Shown here in pieces: positions 43,825-55,133 of a stretch of DNA of 64,000 bases. The notes below the pieces were generated by a model. That model ran no database searches and was not told the DNA's origin. It saw only the letters and a list, made by a program, of their open reading frames with translations. How positions within the stretch are numbered: the first letter of the stretch is position 1; each line of letters starts with the position of its first letter. The DNA is from Pseudosulfitobacter sp. DSM 107133 (GTDB lineage: Bacteria > Pseudomonadota > Alphaproteobacteria > Rhodobacterales > Rhodobacteraceae): the NCBI RefSeq assembly GCF_022788695.1, contig NZ_CP085154.1:2790001-2854000 (forward strand). The letters run 5' to 3'. The translations under genes and the position numbers were made by a program.

Positions 43825-44049
43825 ATGAATGCGCCCTCTGACCTTTCGATGAAAAATGACGATGTGCTGCGTGTTGAACTGGAAGTGTTCAGGCGCGAAC
43901 ATCGTGATCTGGACGAGGCGATTTCGGCCATGACCCAGCGTGCCACATCCGATCCGCTGACATTGCAACGGCTGAAAAAACGCAAACTGCGCCTGAAAGA
44001 CCTGATTTCGACACTCGAAGACCGTCTGACCCCCGACATCATCGCCTGA
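43825..44049 (+). CDS. DUF465/YdcH family small protein
   Basis: A 74-residue charged helical hairpin: LEVFRREHRDLDEAISAM, then LTLQRLKKRKLRLKDLIS, the DUF465 pattern. Function unknown; the fold is a short coiled coil. It lies 65 bases before purE on the same strand and could be co-transcribed. Confidence 0.88.
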   Translation: MNAPSDLSMKNDDVLRVELEVFRREHRDLDEAISAMTQRATSDPLTLQRLKKRKLRLKDLISTLEDRLTPDIIA

Positions 44050-44114
44050 GCCTTGCCCCGCCGGATCAGGCCCGTATAAGTCCCTGACCAAACGACAATA
44101 CACGAGGGCACAGG

Positions 44115-44609
44115 ATGACAGACCAATCCCCCAAAGTCGGCATTATCATGGGCAGCCAGTCCGACTGGCCGACCATGCGCGAAGCTGCGCAAATGCTGGA
44201 GGATCTGGGCGTAACCTTTGAAACCCGCATCGTTTCGGCCCACCGCACGCCCGACCGGCTGTGGGACTATGGCAAGACAGCCGTGGATCGCGGTTTGCAG
44301 GTGATCATCGCCGGTGCCGGCGGTGCAGCCCACCTGCCCGGCATGATGGCCTCGAAAACCCGCGTGCCGGTGATCGGCGTTCCGGTGCTGACCAAAACGC
44401 TGTCGGGTGTCGATTCGCTGTATTCCATTTTGCAAATGCCGCGCGGCTTTCCCGTGGCGACCATGGCCATCGGTGCCGCAGGTGCTGCCAATGCCGGTCT
44501 GATGGCGGCGGGCATCCTTGCCCTGACTGACGCCGACCTTGCACAGCGTCTGGACCAATGGCGCGCCGATCTGTCGGCCTCTATCCCGGAAGAACCTTCC
44601 GATGACTGA
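44115..44609 (+). CDS. purE: N5-carboxyaminoimidazole ribonucleotide mutase
   Basis: A 164-residue class I PurE that converts N5-CAIR to CAIR in purine synthesis. The nucleotide-binding GSQSDWPTM is at 13-21, and [12 protein letters not shown] and [15 protein letters not shown] are conserved active-site segments. It overlaps purK by eight bases, its partner producing N5-CAIR. Confidence 0.96.
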   Translation: MTDQSPKVGIIMGSQSDWPTMREAAQMLEDLGVTFETRIVSAHRTPDRLWDYGKTAVDRGLQVIIAGAGGAAHLPGMMASKTRVPVIGVPVLTKTLSGVDSLYSILQMPRGFPVATMAIGAAGAANAGLMAAGILALTDADLAQRLDQWRADLSASIPEEPSDD

Positions 44610-45681
44610 TCCCCGACCCACTCCCTTGGCCACAGGCGCCACCATCGGCATTCTGGGCGGCGGCCAACTGGGCCGTATGCTGTCGGTTGCTGCGGCCCGC
44701 CTTGGCTTCAGAACCCACATCTACGAGCCCGGCGCCAACCCGCCGGCCGCAGACGTGGCCCACGCCTGCACCACGGCGGCCTATGACGACACCGCCGCGC
44801 TGACCGCCTTTGCCCGCTCGGTCGATGTCATCACCTATGAGTTCGAGAACATCCCCACCGAGGCGCTCGACGTCCTCGAGGCGATCAAACCGATCCACCC
44901 CAACCGCGAGGCACTGCGGATCAGTCAGGACCGCCTGACCGAAAAGGATTTCCTGAAAGATCTGGGCCTGAACACCGCGCCCTATGCGGACATTCCCGAC
45001 GCCGCCGCTCTGGACGCCGCCCTCGGCACCATCGGCACGCCGTCGATCCTGAAAACCCGCCGCTTCGGCTATGACGGCAAGGGACAGGCCCGCCTGAAAT
45101 CCGACGCCGACGCGGCCCGGGCCATTGCTGACATGGCAGGCGCACCCGCCCTGCTCGAAGGCTTCGTCGACTTCACCATCGAGGTGTCCGTCATCGCCGC
45201 CCGCAGCGCCAAGGGCGAAGTCGCCTGCTACGACCCCGGTGAAAATGTTCACCGCGACGGCATCCTGCACACCACCACTGTCCCGGCCTCGCTGCCCGCC
45301 AGCGCGCGCACCGATGCCGTGCTGCTGGCGGCGCGCATCCTGAACGCACTGGATTACGTGGGCGTCATGGGGGTCGAACTGTTCGTCACTCCTGCGGGCC
45401 TGATCGTGAACGAGATCGCCCCGCGCGTGCACAACTCGGGCCACTGGACCCAGAACGGCTGTGCCGTGGACCAGTTCGAACAGCACATCCGCGCGGTTGC
45501 CGGCTGGCCTCTGGGCGACGGCCAGCGCCACAGTGACGTGGTCATGGAAAACCTGATCGGCCACGACATGGACCGCGTCCCCGAACTGGCCGCCGCCCCC
45601 GACACCGCCTTGCATCTTTATGGCAAGGCCGAAACAAAACCGGGCCGCAAGATGGGCCACGTCAACCGCATCACGCGCTGA
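44602..45681 (+). CDS. purK: N5-carboxyaminoimidazole ribonucleotide synthase
   Basis: A 359-residue ATP-grasp enzyme that carboxylates AIR with bicarbonate and [23 protein letters not shown] begins the preATP-grasp domain; [12 protein letters not shown] and the late [14 protein letters not shown] are signatures. The ATG at 44602 overlaps purE and gives the normal start; a longer open frame upstream is inside purE. A family B repeat follows. Confidence 0.96.
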   Translation: MTDPRPTPLATGATIGILGGGQLGRMLSVAAARLGFRTHIYEPGANPPAADVAHACTTAAYDDTAALTAFARSVDVITYEFENIPTEALDVLEAIKPIHPNREALRISQDRLTEKDFLKDLGLNTAPYADIPDAAALDAALGTIGTPSILKTRRFGYDGKGQARLKSDADAARAIADMAGAPALLEGFVDFTIEVSVIAARSAKGEVACYDPGENVHRDGILHTTTVPASLPASARTDAVLLAARILNALDYVGVMGVELFVTPAGLIVNEIAPRVHNSGHWTQNGCAVDQFEQHIRAVAGWPLGDGQRHSDVVMENLIGHDMDRVPELAAAPDTALHLYGKAETKPGRKMGHVNRITR

Positions 45682-45683
45682 CT

Positions 45684-45740
45684 GCTTTCTTTTGGCTTAA
45701 GAAATCCCCCCCGGAGGGCCGCTGTCCGCCAGCGCCCCCC
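45684..45740 (+). repeat. Family B intergenic repeat, copy 3 (3' of purK)
   Basis: CTTTCTTTTGGCTTAAGAAA then TCCCCCCCGG and a GC-rich end CGCCAGCGCCCCCC, directly after purK. Confidence 0.6.
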
Positions 45741-45747
45741 GTTGGGG

Positions 45748-46887
45748 TCAGGCCACCAGCCGCGCCGCAATATCGCCCGACAGATAGCTGACGCGCCCGC
45801 CTGATACGGTCATCGCCACGCGGTCAGCGCCGTCCAGCACCACCAGATCGGCGCGCTTGCCCGCCTGCAACACGCCGCGATCTTCCAGCCCCAGCGCCCG
45901 CGCAGGTCCTGCTGACACCAGCGCCCACGCGGCAGCAAAATCCAACACCCCCGAACGCGCCAGCATCAAGGCGGCACGGCGCGGGCTGGGATAGTGGTAA
46001 TCCGAGGCCACCGCATCGGCCATCCCCATCGACACCACATCCAACGCCGAGACATTGCCCTTGTGCGAGCCACCCCGCACCAGATTGGGCGCCCCCAGAA
46101 TGACGACATCTCCCCCCGCATGTGCCGCCTCGGCGGCGTCCAGCGTTTCGGGAAATTCCGACACTTTCACACCCCGCGCGCGCCACGCAGCGCGGTCTTC
46201 GGCAGTCTGATCGTCGTGGCTGCCCATCTGGACGCCCATCCGGCCCAGTTCGGCGCACAGCCCGTCCAAAGCGGCAGGCACTTCGGCGCGACGCGCGTGC
46301 AGGTCCAGCAGCATCTGGAAATGCACCTCCGGGTTCCGCTGCGCTTTCAGCGCCTGCCCCACCAGCCGCGGCGGCTTGCGCCCTTCGGCCAGACGCGCGT
46401 GCGGCAGGTGGTCGTTGAACACCACATAGGACACGCCCCATTCCGCAATCCGCGCAGGCAGGCCCGCGTAATCATCCAGCAAATGCGTCTCGAAGCGCAA
46501 CTGCGGGCGCAGGTCGGTGACCAGCCCGCCCGCTGTGTCGCGGATGGCGGTGAACACCTGATCGGCAAAGTCCATCCCGCGCAGGCCGCCTTCCCAGCTG
46601 ACAAACTGCGCCAGAACACCGGTGGTGATGCCGTTGGCGGCCAGTTCCGCCTCGGCGGCGATCAGCCCTTCGGCCATCTGCTTCATCGCACCGCGACGCG
46701 GAGCCAGATGCCGCTCGAAACCGTCGCCGTGCACATCCACGATGCCGGGCAGCACGCGAAAGCCGCTCAGATCCACCGACCGCCCCACAGGTGCATCGGC
46801 AATCAACCCATCGCACAGGCTCAGCCCGTCACGGTGAAAGCCCTGCGGGCCCAACACCTCGGCCCCTGTCACATCAATTGTCAGCAT
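45748..46887 (-). CDS. phnM: PhnM-type amidohydrolase
   Basis: A 379-residue amidohydrolase-superfamily protein. [19 protein letters not shown] is the metal-binding entry region; [12 protein letters not shown] and SDYHYPSP near the C-terminal half match PhnM, which removes diphosphate from alpha-D-ribose 1-methylphosphonate 5-triphosphate. No other C-P lyase genes are in the window, so the actual substrate is open. The ATG at 46885-46887 overlaps the upstream lipase-like gene by 14 bases. Confidence 0.85.
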   Translation of the reverse strand: MLTIDVTGAEVLGPQGFHRDGLSLCDGLIADAPVGRSVDLSGFRVLPGIVDVHGDGFERHLAPRRGAMKQMAEGLIAAEAELAANGITTGVLAQFVSWEGGLRGMDFADQVFTAIRDTAGGLVTDLRPQLRFETHLLDDYAGLPARIAEWGVSYVVFNDHLPHARLAEGRKPPRLVGQALKAQRNPEVHFQMLLDLHARRAEVPAALDGLCAELGRMGVQMGSHDDQTAEDRAAWRARGVKVSEFPETLDAAEAAHAGGDVVILGAPNLVRGGSHKGNVSALDVVSMGMADAVASDYHYPSPRRAALMLARSGVLDFAAAWALVSAGPARALGLEDRGVLQAGKRADLVVLDGADRVAMTVSGGRVSYLSGDIAARLVA

Positions 46888-47665
46888 TGCGCTTTGATCC
46901 CCAAAACCCGCCGCGCGCCACGCAATCGCCGCTGGGGCAATCCAGTTGCTCCAGCACCGCATCCAGCCACGAGATATTGTCCTCGAAGGTGCCGGTGCGC
47001 AGGAAATGCACGGTCTGTGAAATCACGCGCGGGTTGTTCATAATAAATGTATGCGTGACCGGCAGAACGATATGCGCGCTCATCCCCTTCACACGGGTCG
47101 AGGCCACGCTGACCTTGCCGTCATCCGGCCCCGGCAACAGCGTCGAGAAATAGGCGTTCAACGACTGGTCACCGGCAATCACCCCCAGCGGAAAATCCAC
47201 CGGCGGCAAGCTGCGCGGCAGGCTGTCGGGGCCGGTGCCCATCTGCGCGCCTGCGGGGCCGTTCATCCACTCGAAAGCCGCCAGATCGCCCAGCTTGTCC
47301 ACCACTTCGCTGCCCTGATTGGGCGGCGCCAGCATGACCACACGCCCCAGGTTCGGCAGATCGTGGTCACGCAACCATTCGCGCACCAGAATACCGCCCA
47401 TCGAGTGGGTGACAAAATCAACCTTCTGGTCGCCACATTCCGCCAGTGCCGCCGGCATCACACCTTCGGCCAGCGACTTCACGCGCGCTTCGGTCGACGG
47501 ATAGCCGGGGCGCACCACCTGAAACCCGTCCGCCTCCAGCGCCGCTTCCATCAGGGCAAAGGAAGTCTCGGTGCGGGCCAACCCATGCAACAAAATAACA
47601 CAGTCCGCCCGCGCAGGCGCGGACAGCAGCATCAGCAACGACAAGATCGACATGCAAATCTTCAT
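46874..47665 (-). CDS. Exported lipase-like alpha/beta hydrolase
   Basis: A 263-residue protein with a signal peptide ([18 protein letters not shown], cleavage near residue 20) and an alpha/beta hydrolase core: [14 protein letters not shown] (oxyanion region), nucleophile elbow THSMGGILV, and late His in [10 protein letters not shown]-terminal cysteines (LDCPSGDC) suggest a periplasmic disulfide. The nearest kind is the triacylglycerol lipase/PGAP1-like family. Overlap with phnM implies co-translation. Confidence 0.85.
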   Translation of the reverse strand: MKICMSILSLLMLLSAPARADCVILLHGLARTETSFALMEAALEADGFQVVRPGYPSTEARVKSLAEGVMPAALAECGDQKVDFVTHSMGGILVREWLRDHDLPNLGRVVMLAPPNQGSEVVDKLGDLAAFEWMNGPAGAQMGTGPDSLPRSLPPVDFPLGVIAGDQSLNAYFSTLLPGPDDGKVSVASTRVKGMSAHIVLPVTHTFIMNNPRVISQTVHFLRTGTFEDNISWLDAVLEQLDCPSGDCVARGGFWGSKRNADN

Positions 47666-47735
47666 GGGGTGTGAGATAGTGCCATTGCGCCCCTTATGGA
47701 ATGCCCCGTTCGCGACAACTTACAGAAAGCCGCCT

Positions 47736-48191
47736 ATGCCCAAGCCACGCCCGCCCCGTATCGCTGCCCGCGCGGTGATCGTCCACGACGGGCGGTTGTT
47801 GTTGGTGAACGCCTTTGCCGGCAACCGCAGCCCGCTGATGTGCGCCCCCGGCGGCGGGGTCGAGGCGCACAGCAGCCTGCCCGCCAATCTGGCGCGCGAA
47901 GTGCATGAGGAAACCGGCCTGCGGGTCACCGTGGGCGCCCCTTGCCTGGTCAACGAGTTCCACGACCGCAACCGCGACTTTCATCAGGTCGAGGTGTTCT
48001 TTCGCTGCACGCTGGACGGCAGCGCCGACACGCCTGACAGCTGGAAAGACCCCGAGGCGGTGGTGACCAAACGCCGCTGGGTGACTCAGGCCGAACTGGC
48101 CGGGATACCGCACAAACCCTCAAGCCTTGGGGCCGTGGCGTTTGACAATGACGGGATCAGCTATGATCCGTTGGAGCCTTTGGTGTGGTGA
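47736..48191 (+). CDS. Nudix hydrolase family protein
   Basis: A 151-residue protein with the Nudix core GGGVEAHSSLPANLAREVHE followed by ETGL. The REVHEETGL half of the box is intact, but the first Glu of G-x5-E is replaced by Ser. Substrate unknown (a nucleoside diphosphate derivative is usual). The ATG at 47736 follows AGAAAGCCGCCT. Its last 35 bases overlap the end of the DMT transporter gene on the other strand. Confidence 0.85.
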   Translation: MPKPRPPRIAARAVIVHDGRLLLVNAFAGNRSPLMCAPGGGVEAHSSLPANLAREVHEETGLRVTVGAPCLVNEFHDRNRDFHQVEVFFRCTLDGSADTPDSWKDPEAVVTKRRWVTQAELAGIPHKPSSLGAVAFDNDGISYDPLEPLVW

Positions 48192-49005
48192 CCGCCCATG
48201 CGATACCACCCAGCACCAGCGCGGCCGCGACCAGCATAAGCGCGCTGACCGGTTCACCCAGAATCACCGCCCCCGCCGCAATTGCGATGATCGGCACGCT
48301 CAGTTGCACAACCGCCGCGGTCGCCTGTGCCAGACGCGGAAGCACCGCATACCACAGCGCATAGCCCAGCCCCGAGGTCACAGCCCCCGACACCATCGCC
48401 AGCCCGATCCCCACAGGTGCCGCATGCATCCCGGGCCCGATCAGAACCAGCGCCAGCACCGGCAGGCACAAAAGGAAGTTCGCCGCCGTTGCGGGCAGCG
48501 GGTCGGCTTCGGCCCTGCCCGAAATCGTATAGGCAGCCCAGCCCAGCCCGGCCATCACCATCAACGCCGCCCCCGCCGGATCGGTGTGACTGCCCGGCCC
48601 CGGCCACAGCACCAGAAGCAAACCGGCAAAGGCCACGCCCGCCCCCGCCATCTGCCGCCGCGTCGGTGCGGTGCCGCGCAGCGCACCCCAACCGAACATG
48701 GTGATCTGCACCACCCCGAACAGGATCAGCGCGCCCAGCCCTGCATCCAGCACCACATAGGACAGCGAAAACCCGGCCATATAGGCCGCCAATGACAGCG
48801 CCCCCGGCACCCGCGCACGGCGGAACAACGGCAGCGGTGTGCCCCGCACGCTCAGCACCATGCACAGGATCACGATGCCCGCGACCACCCGGATCAGAGC
48901 AAAGCTGGCGGCATCAATGCTGCCACTGCCGACAGCAGCGCGGTTCAGCACCGAGTTGGCCGCGAATGCCGTCATCGTGAGGGCGGTGAGAAGCGCAAGT
49001 TTCAT
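48157..49005 (-). CDS. EamA/DMT superfamily transporter
   Basis: A 282-residue inner-membrane protein with about ten hydrophobic helices in two EamA repeats (N-terminal LALLTALTMTAFAANSVLNR; second repeat near AGLGWAAYTISGRAEADP). Such permeases export metabolites or amino acids; specificity cannot be told. Ends convergently with the Nudix gene, overlapping by 35 bases. Confidence 0.88.
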   Translation of the reverse strand: MKLALLTALTMTAFAANSVLNRAAVGSGSIDAASFALIRVVAGIVILCMVLSVRGTPLPLFRRARVPGALSLAAYMAGFSLSYVVLDAGLGALILFGVVQITMFGWGALRGTAPTRRQMAGAGVAFAGLLLVLWPGPGSHTDPAGAALMVMAGLGWAAYTISGRAEADPLPATAANFLLCLPVLALVLIGPGMHAAPVGIGLAMVSGAVTSGLGYALWYAVLPRLAQATAAVVQLSVPIIAIAAGAVILGEPVSALMLVAAALVLGGIAWAVTTPKAPTDHS

Positions 49006-49017
49006 TCTGGTGCCCGT

Positions 49018-49500
49018 TTATCCAAAGGCTTTCGGATACTTCAAAGCGACCGCAGGCACATCCGTCCCTGGCCCCGCAATCATTGTATACGTCAAGGGAT
49101 AGGGCGATGTCAGTCCCTGTGCGCGGGCCTGCGAAAATCCGGCCCGTTCGTAAAACGACACCTGCCCCAGCACGACAACATAGGTTTCGCTCAGTCGCGC
49201 CCATTCGCTCAGCATACCCATCATCCGGCGCCCCAACCCATGGCCCTGACGGTCGGGGGCTACGGCGACAGGGGCCAGACACAACCAGCCCTGCGGCGCG
49301 ACCATATGGGACAGGGCATAATACCCCGCGATCCGGCCATCCCAGGTGGCCACGCTTTCGCCCGCCATCGCACCGGCCTTGCGCAGCGCGTGCACCAGCT
49401 CCGCCTCGGCCGGGCCGTCAAAGGCGCTGCGCAACAGCGCGTCTACCGCGTCCTCTTCACCGCGCCGCAATTCGCGCGAGAAATCCGGTCCGATCAGCAT
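49018..49500 (-). CDS. GNAT family N-acetyltransferase
   Basis: A 160-residue acetyltransferase. The acetyl-CoA loop is in LAPVAVAPDRQGHGLGRRMM near residue 75-95, and VVVLGQVSFYERAGFSQA is the later conserved segment, as in YhbS-like members. Acceptor unknown. 12 bases upstream of the DMT gene on the same strand, so likely one operon. Confidence 0.9.
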   Translation of the reverse strand: MLIGPDFSRELRRGEEDAVDALLRSAFDGPAEAELVHALRKAGAMAGESVATWDGRIAGYYALSHMVAPQGWLCLAPVAVAPDRQGHGLGRRMMGMLSEWARLSETYVVVLGQVSFYERAGFSQARAQGLTSPYPLTYTMIAGPGTDVPAVALKYPKAFG

Positions 49501-49525
49501 AGGCTGCCCTCCTGAATGGCATATG

Positions 49526-49557
49526 AAAAAAGGGGCCGCCCGCAGGCAGCCCCTTCT
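49526..49557 (-). terminator. Intrinsic terminator after groL
   Basis: On the minus strand AAGGGGCTGCC-TGCGGG-CGGCCCCTTTTTT forms a stem and T-run downstream of groL. Confidence 0.85.
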
Positions 49558-49590
49558 TATAGAACAAAGCGTTCGGTGAGGAACGGCAGA

Positions 49591-51264
<1,674 letters not shown>

Positions 51265-51292
51265 TCAATGAGGGTCAGAGCAGGCGTGGCGC

Positions 51293-51580
51293 TTACTCGA
51301 TGATCCCCATGATGTCCGATTCTTTCATCATCAGCAGTTCTTCGCCTGCGACGGTGACTTCGGTGCCCGACCATTTGCCGAACAGAATTTTGTCGCCTGG
51401 CTTGACGGCCATTTCGATCAGCTCGCCGCTGTCTTTGCGGGCGCCTTCGCCAACCGAAACAACTTCGCCTTCCGAGGGCTTTTCCTTCGCGCTATCGGGA
51501 ATAATCAACCCGCCAGCAGTTTTCTCTTCGCTTTCCGTGCGGCGAACCAGCACGCGGTCATGAAGCGGTTTCAATGCCAT
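51293..51580 (-). CDS. groS: 10-kDa co-chaperonin GroES
   Basis: A 95-residue heptameric cap of Gro[22 protein letters not shown] at the start, the mobile loop around [16 protein letters not shown], and the C-terminal [13 protein letters not shown] are typical. First gene of the operon; the leader carries a CIRCE element. Confidence 0.98.
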   Translation of the reverse strand: MALKPLHDRVLVRRTESEEKTAGGLIIPDSAKEKPSEGEVVSVGEGARKDSGELIEMAVKPGDKILFGKWSGTEVTVAGEELLMMKESDIMGIIE

Positions 51581-51638
51581 CTTTGCAGCTCCTTAAGGCT
51601 CAAAGTTACTCCCTTGCAGGGCACCTTGGTACCCCGTG

Positions 51639-51665
51639 TTAGCACTCAGCTCGTCCGAGTGATAA
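51639..51665. promoter_or_regulatory. CIRCE operator (HrcA site) upstream of groES
   Basis: TTAGCACTC-N9-GAGTGATAA, one mismatch from the consensus inverted repeat TTAGCACTC-N9-GAGTGCTAA. It lies just downstream of the predicted -10, so HrcA would block groESL transcription. Confidence 0.95.
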
Positions 51666-51671
51666 CGACGC

Positions 51672-51701
51672 ATAGCTAGGGATGTGCGGCAAGGCTGTCA
51701 A
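51672..51701 (-). promoter_or_regulatory. Promoter of groESL
   Basis: On the minus strand TTGACA, 17 bases, TAGCTA, a good housekeeping promoter placed right before the CIRCE element. Confidence 0.7.
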
Positions 51702-51801
51702 CAGGTGTGTTTGCAATTTTTGCGTTGCTTTTTCAGGGTCGCCCCTTTGCCTTCGCAGCCCAAGGACATAGCGTGGCCTGACACTGACCAAGAGGCCCTT
51801 G

Positions 51802-52788
51802 ATGATGCTGCGCACCCTTGTTTTCACGCTCGCCCTGCTGCTGCCGCAGATGGCGGTTGCCACCTGTAACGGCACCGATCTGCGCACCCGTCTGACTGCG
51901 GATCAGACCGCGGACCTGGACGCGCTGATGCGCGACATGCCCTACCCAGATGGGAACCACTGGATCGCACACAAGGGGGACCAGACAATTCATTTGATCG
52001 GCACGATCCATGTGGCCGATCCCCGCCTGCCAGCGGTGGCCGACGCGCTGGCACCCGTGATCGCGACAGCCGACGCGCTGCTGGTCGAAGCCACCGCAAT
52101 CGAAGAAGAACAGTTGAAAGACGCGATGGCCACCCGCCCCGAGCTGATCTCGCTCGCCTCCGGCCCGACGCTGATCGACCTGATGCCCGCCGAAGACTGG
52201 GCCGAACTGGCACAAGCCGCGTCCCAGCGTGGCATTCCGCCCTTCATGGCCGCGAAACTCCAGCCCTGGTATCTCTCGCTGATTCTGGGCATGCCGCCTT
52301 GCGTCATGACGGCGATGCAGAATGGCGGCGAAGGTCTGGACAAGGCACTGCTGCGCGTCGCCAGCGAAAATGGCACGCCCGCCACAGCGCTTGAACCCTT
52401 TGACACGCTCTTTACCCTGATGGGGCAGGATCCGCTGGAAGAACAGGTCGCGCTGCTGCGCCTCGGTACGTTTGGCGTGCAGCAACTCGAAGACCTGACC
52501 GCCACGCTGGTCGCACAATATTTCGCGCAAGAGCACGGCGCGATCATGCCCCTGAACCGCGTGGTGACCCGCAGTTGGCTCGACCTTCCAAAGAGCGAAT
52601 TCGATGTGCTCTTTGACGATATGCTGGACAAATTGTTGGTCCGGCGTAACGCAAACTGGTTGCCCAAGATCACCGCCAGCCAAGGTGTCACCGTCGTCGC
52701 CGTCGGCGCGGGTCATCTGGGTGGCACGCACGGCTTGCTGAACCTGCTTGCAGGCGACGGTTACATGCTCACACGCCAGCCGTTCTAA
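51802..52788 (+). CDS. TraB/GumN family protein
   Basis: A 328-residue exported protein: signal peptide (about 1-21, RTLVFTLALLLPQMAVA) and a TraB/GumN (Tiki-like) domain. The hallmark HLIGTIHVADPRL near residue 66 and the final VVAVGAGHLGGTHGLLNLL are conserved; relatives are putative metal-dependent proteases or plasmid-associated proteins. ATG 51802 follows AGAGG. An in-frame TTG just before is less likely. Ends convergently with the DUF2161 gene. Confidence 0.88.
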   Translation: MMLRTLVFTLALLLPQMAVATCNGTDLRTRLTADQTADLDALMRDMPYPDGNHWIAHKGDQTIHLIGTIHVADPRLPAVADALAPVIATADALLVEATAIEEEQLKDAMATRPELISLASGPTLIDLMPAEDWAELAQAASQRGIPPFMAAKLQPWYLSLILGMPPCVMTAMQNGGEGLDKALLRVASENGTPATALEPFDTLFTLMGQDPLEEQVALLRLGTFGVQQLEDLTATLVAQYFAQEHGAIMPLNRVVTRSWLDLPKSEFDVLFDDMLDKLLVRRNANWLPKITASQGVTVVAVGAGHLGGTHGLLNLLAGDGYMLTRQPF

Positions 52789-53462
52789 CTGCCCAGCGCA
52801 ACGCCCGCCGCCATCACCGCCTCGGCCCCCTTGGGGGTCAGGCCATATATGCCCTTGTCCACCTTCTCGAACCAGCCGTAATGATCGTCGCGCATCATCG
52901 TGGTGGCCCGCGCAACACCCGTCTCGCGCGCCACATCCGCGCCCTTGCAGGCCCCTGCCTCGTATAAATACAGCGCCAGCTTTACCGCATCCTGACGATA
53001 GGCCGTGACCAGCCCCACCCGCGTCTGACCGCCATCGTTCGGATCGCCCTGCCGGCGCGCAAATTCGCGCAGCAACTGGCCTTGCCGTTTCTTCGACTTG
53101 CGCGGCACATAAGGCCCCGGATCGCAATGCACCTCGACCAGCCCGTCGCTGATCCGAACCGTCAGCAGGCCCAGCCCCAGCCGACGCGCCAGCGTGGTCA
53201 TCTCTTTCAGCGCGCGCTGGAACCGCTTCCCCTGCCCGCGCGCCACGGCCATATACACATCATCCGACACCGCCAGCCGCGCCACGCATTGATGCACCAG
53301 CGTCAGCGAAAACCCCAGCTTCAGCTCCACCACCACCGGCGGCTCGCCCCCGCGCACGGCCACCACATCGGCAGCGCCCACTTCGGCTTTCACCACATAG
53401 CCCTGCCCCTCCAGAAAGGCTTTGACGGGCAAATACAGATCGGTTTCACGCGGCGCACTCAT
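52785..53462 (-). CDS. DUF2161 family protein (PD-(D/E)XK-like)
   Basis: A 225-residue soluble protein. The N-terminal half resembles a PD-(D/E)XK nuclease core (ADVVAVRGGEPPVVVELKLG, with the ELK triplet); the C-terminal half has a winged-helix-like tail (GADVARETGVARATTMMRDD). DUF2161 has no proven function; nuclease activity is inferred from the fold. The start ATG 53460-53462 gives MSAPRETDLYLPVKAFLEGQ. Confidence 0.85.
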   Translation of the reverse strand: MSAPRETDLYLPVKAFLEGQGYVVKAEVGAADVVAVRGGEPPVVVELKLGFSLTLVHQCVARLAVSDDVYMAVARGQGKRFQRALKEMTTLARRLGLGLLTVRISDGLVEVHCDPGPYVPRKSKKRQGQLLREFARRQGDPNDGGQTRVGLVTAYRQDAVKLALYLYEAGACKGADVARETGVARATTMMRDDHYGWFEKVDKGIYGLTPKGAEAVMAAGVALGS

Positions 53463-53515
53463 GCCCGCCAGATAACACCATTTCCCAACCCGCCCCAAGC
53501 CGCTAATGTCCGCCC

Positions 53516-53869
53516 ATGACCCGCGATGAATTCAACGCCCACTGCGCCGCAAAACCCGCCACAACCCATGTGGTGCAATGGGGCAATGCAGATGTGTGGA
53601 AGGTAGGCGGCAAGGTCTTTGCCATCTGCGGCTGGGCCGACGATGCGCCGGCCTTCACGTTCAAAGTCACCGAGATGGCCTTTGAGATCCTCAGCGACAT
53701 GCCCGGCCTGCGCCCCGCGCCCTATCTGGCCTCGCGCGGCATGAAGTGGATTCAGCACCACGCGGCCCCCGGCCTGAACGATACCGAACTGGCCCAGCAC
53801 ATCGACGCCTCCTATGAGATGATCGCCGCCAAACTGCCGCGCAAGACCCGCACCGCGCTGGGGCTGTAA
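53516..53869 (+). CDS. MmcQ/YjbR family protein
   Basis: A 117-residue CyaY-like-fold protein of the YjbR family: VVQWGNADVWKVGGKVFAIC, then FKVTEMAFEILSDMPGLRPA and DTELAQHIDASYEMIAAKLP. The family is thought to bind DNA; the role is unproven. Divergent from the DUF2161 gene, 53 bases between starts. A family B repeat follows. Confidence 0.9.
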   Translation: MTRDEFNAHCAAKPATTHVVQWGNADVWKVGGKVFAICGWADDAPAFTFKVTEMAFEILSDMPGLRPAPYLASRGMKWIQHHAAPGLNDTELAQHIDASYEMIAAKLPRKTRTALGL

Positions 53870-53875
53870 CCCCGC

Positions 53876-53929
53876 CCCTTCTCTGGTTCAAAAAATCCTG
53901 GGGCGTATGAGGGGCAACGCCCCTCATCC
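53876..53929 (+). repeat. Family B-like intergenic repeat, copy 4
   Basis: CCTTCTCTGGTTCAAAAAAT then CCTGGGGCG and hairpin ATGAGGGGCAACGCCCCTCAT. A more divergent copy, directly after the yjbR-like gene. Confidence 0.55.
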
Positions 53930-54055
53930 AAACAAACAGCGTCCGCGCCAGCGGGCCTTTTTGACACAGTCCAAGGGGCCAAAATACCGCAGGTGACAAT
54001 GCGCATCCGCCCCCCTATAAGGCCCGCAAAACCACACATAACTTCAGGACGTCCC

Positions 54056-54976
54056 ATGACAACGCTCGTATTTGGCCACAAATCCCCCGACACCGACAGC
54101 ACCGGCAGCCCGATCATCTGGGCGTGGTATCTGAAAACCGTTCACGGCGTCGATGCCAAGCCGGTCCTGCTGGGCGAACCCAACACCGAAGCGGCATTCG
54201 TGCTGAAACGCTGGAACCTCGACAAGCCCGAGATCGTCAGCACCGTGGCCGACGGCACACCCGTTGTCATCGTCGACACCAACAACCCCGCCGAGCTGCC
54301 CGACAACATCAACAACTGCGACATCAAGGCAATCATCGACCACCACAAGCTGGTGGGTGGTCTGGAAACTGCCGGCCCGATCCACATCGTAATGGAGCCG
54401 CTGGCCTGCACCGCAACCATCATGTTCAAAGCCATCGGCGCGCATATGGCGCAAATGCCCGAGAACATCAAAGGCGCGATGCTGTCGTGCATCCTGTCCG
54501 ACACGCTGGAATTCCGCAGCCCGACCACCACCGACGAAGACAAGGCCATCGCACATGATCTGGCTAAACAGCTGGGCATCGACATTGCGTCCTACGCCTC
54601 GGAAATGTTCGAAGCCAAATCCGACGTTTCGTCCTTCTCGGATGCGGAACTGCTGCGCATGGACAGCAAGGAATACACCGTTGCCGGCAAAGACTTCCGC
54701 GTCAGCGTGCTGGAAACCACAGCGCCCAAGATCGTGCTGGACCGCAAGGACAGCCTGATGGCGTCAATGGTGGACGTAGCTGCCGAAGACGGTGCCGATC
54801 AGGTGCTGCTGTTCGTCGTCGACATCCTGAACGAAGAGGCCACATTGCTGGTGCCCAACGATCTGGTGAAAACCGTGGCCGAGAAAAGCTTTGGCGCGAC
54901 CGTGACCGGCGACACCGTGGTGCTGCCCGGCGTGATGAGCCGCAAAAAGCAAATCATCCCCAACCTCAAAGTTTGA
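54056..54976 (+). CDS. ppaC: Manganese-dependent inorganic pyrophosphatase
   Basis: A 306-residue family II pyrophosphatase (DHH/DHHA2). FGHKSPDTDSTGSPI carries the first metal ligands (His, Asp, Asp), VDTNNPAEL the next, and IIDHHKLVGG the DHH motif; the C-terminal SRKKQIIPNL binds phosphate. It hydrolyses pyrophosphate made by enzymes such as prpE and the sulfurylase. ATG 54056 follows CAGGACGTCCC. Confidence 0.95.
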   Translation: MTTLVFGHKSPDTDSTGSPIIWAWYLKTVHGVDAKPVLLGEPNTEAAFVLKRWNLDKPEIVSTVADGTPVVIVDTNNPAELPDNINNCDIKAIIDHHKLVGGLETAGPIHIVMEPLACTATIMFKAIGAHMAQMPENIKGAMLSCILSDTLEFRSPTTTDEDKAIAHDLAKQLGIDIASYASEMFEAKSDVSSFSDAELLRMDSKEYTVAGKDFRVSVLETTAPKIVLDRKDSLMASMVDVAAEDGADQVLLFVVDILNEEATLLVPNDLVKTVAEKSFGATVTGDTVVLPGVMSRKKQIIPNLKV

Positions 54977-55017
54977 GGCCGGTGAAACGACATGTGAAAT
55001 AAGGGGCGCAGCCCCGC

Positions 55018-55045
55018 AAAAGGCGGGCAGCTTGCCCGCCTTTTT
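55018..55045 (+). terminator. Intrinsic terminator after ppaC
   Basis: AAAAGGCGGGCA / TGCCCGCCTTTTT with loop GCT. Confidence 0.9.
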
Positions 55046-55133
55046 CTTTGCCGACCAACCACAGTCCCAGCCCTTGCACCCAACTCACCTTTCATGCTCG
55101 AAGCATTATAACCCAAGTCAAAAGGACCGCCCC

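Noticed and set aside
51733..53127. Minus-strand 464-codon open frame over the TraB/GumN gene
   Set aside because: Shadow of the TraB/GumN and DUF2161 genes; no ribosome site or family resemblance.
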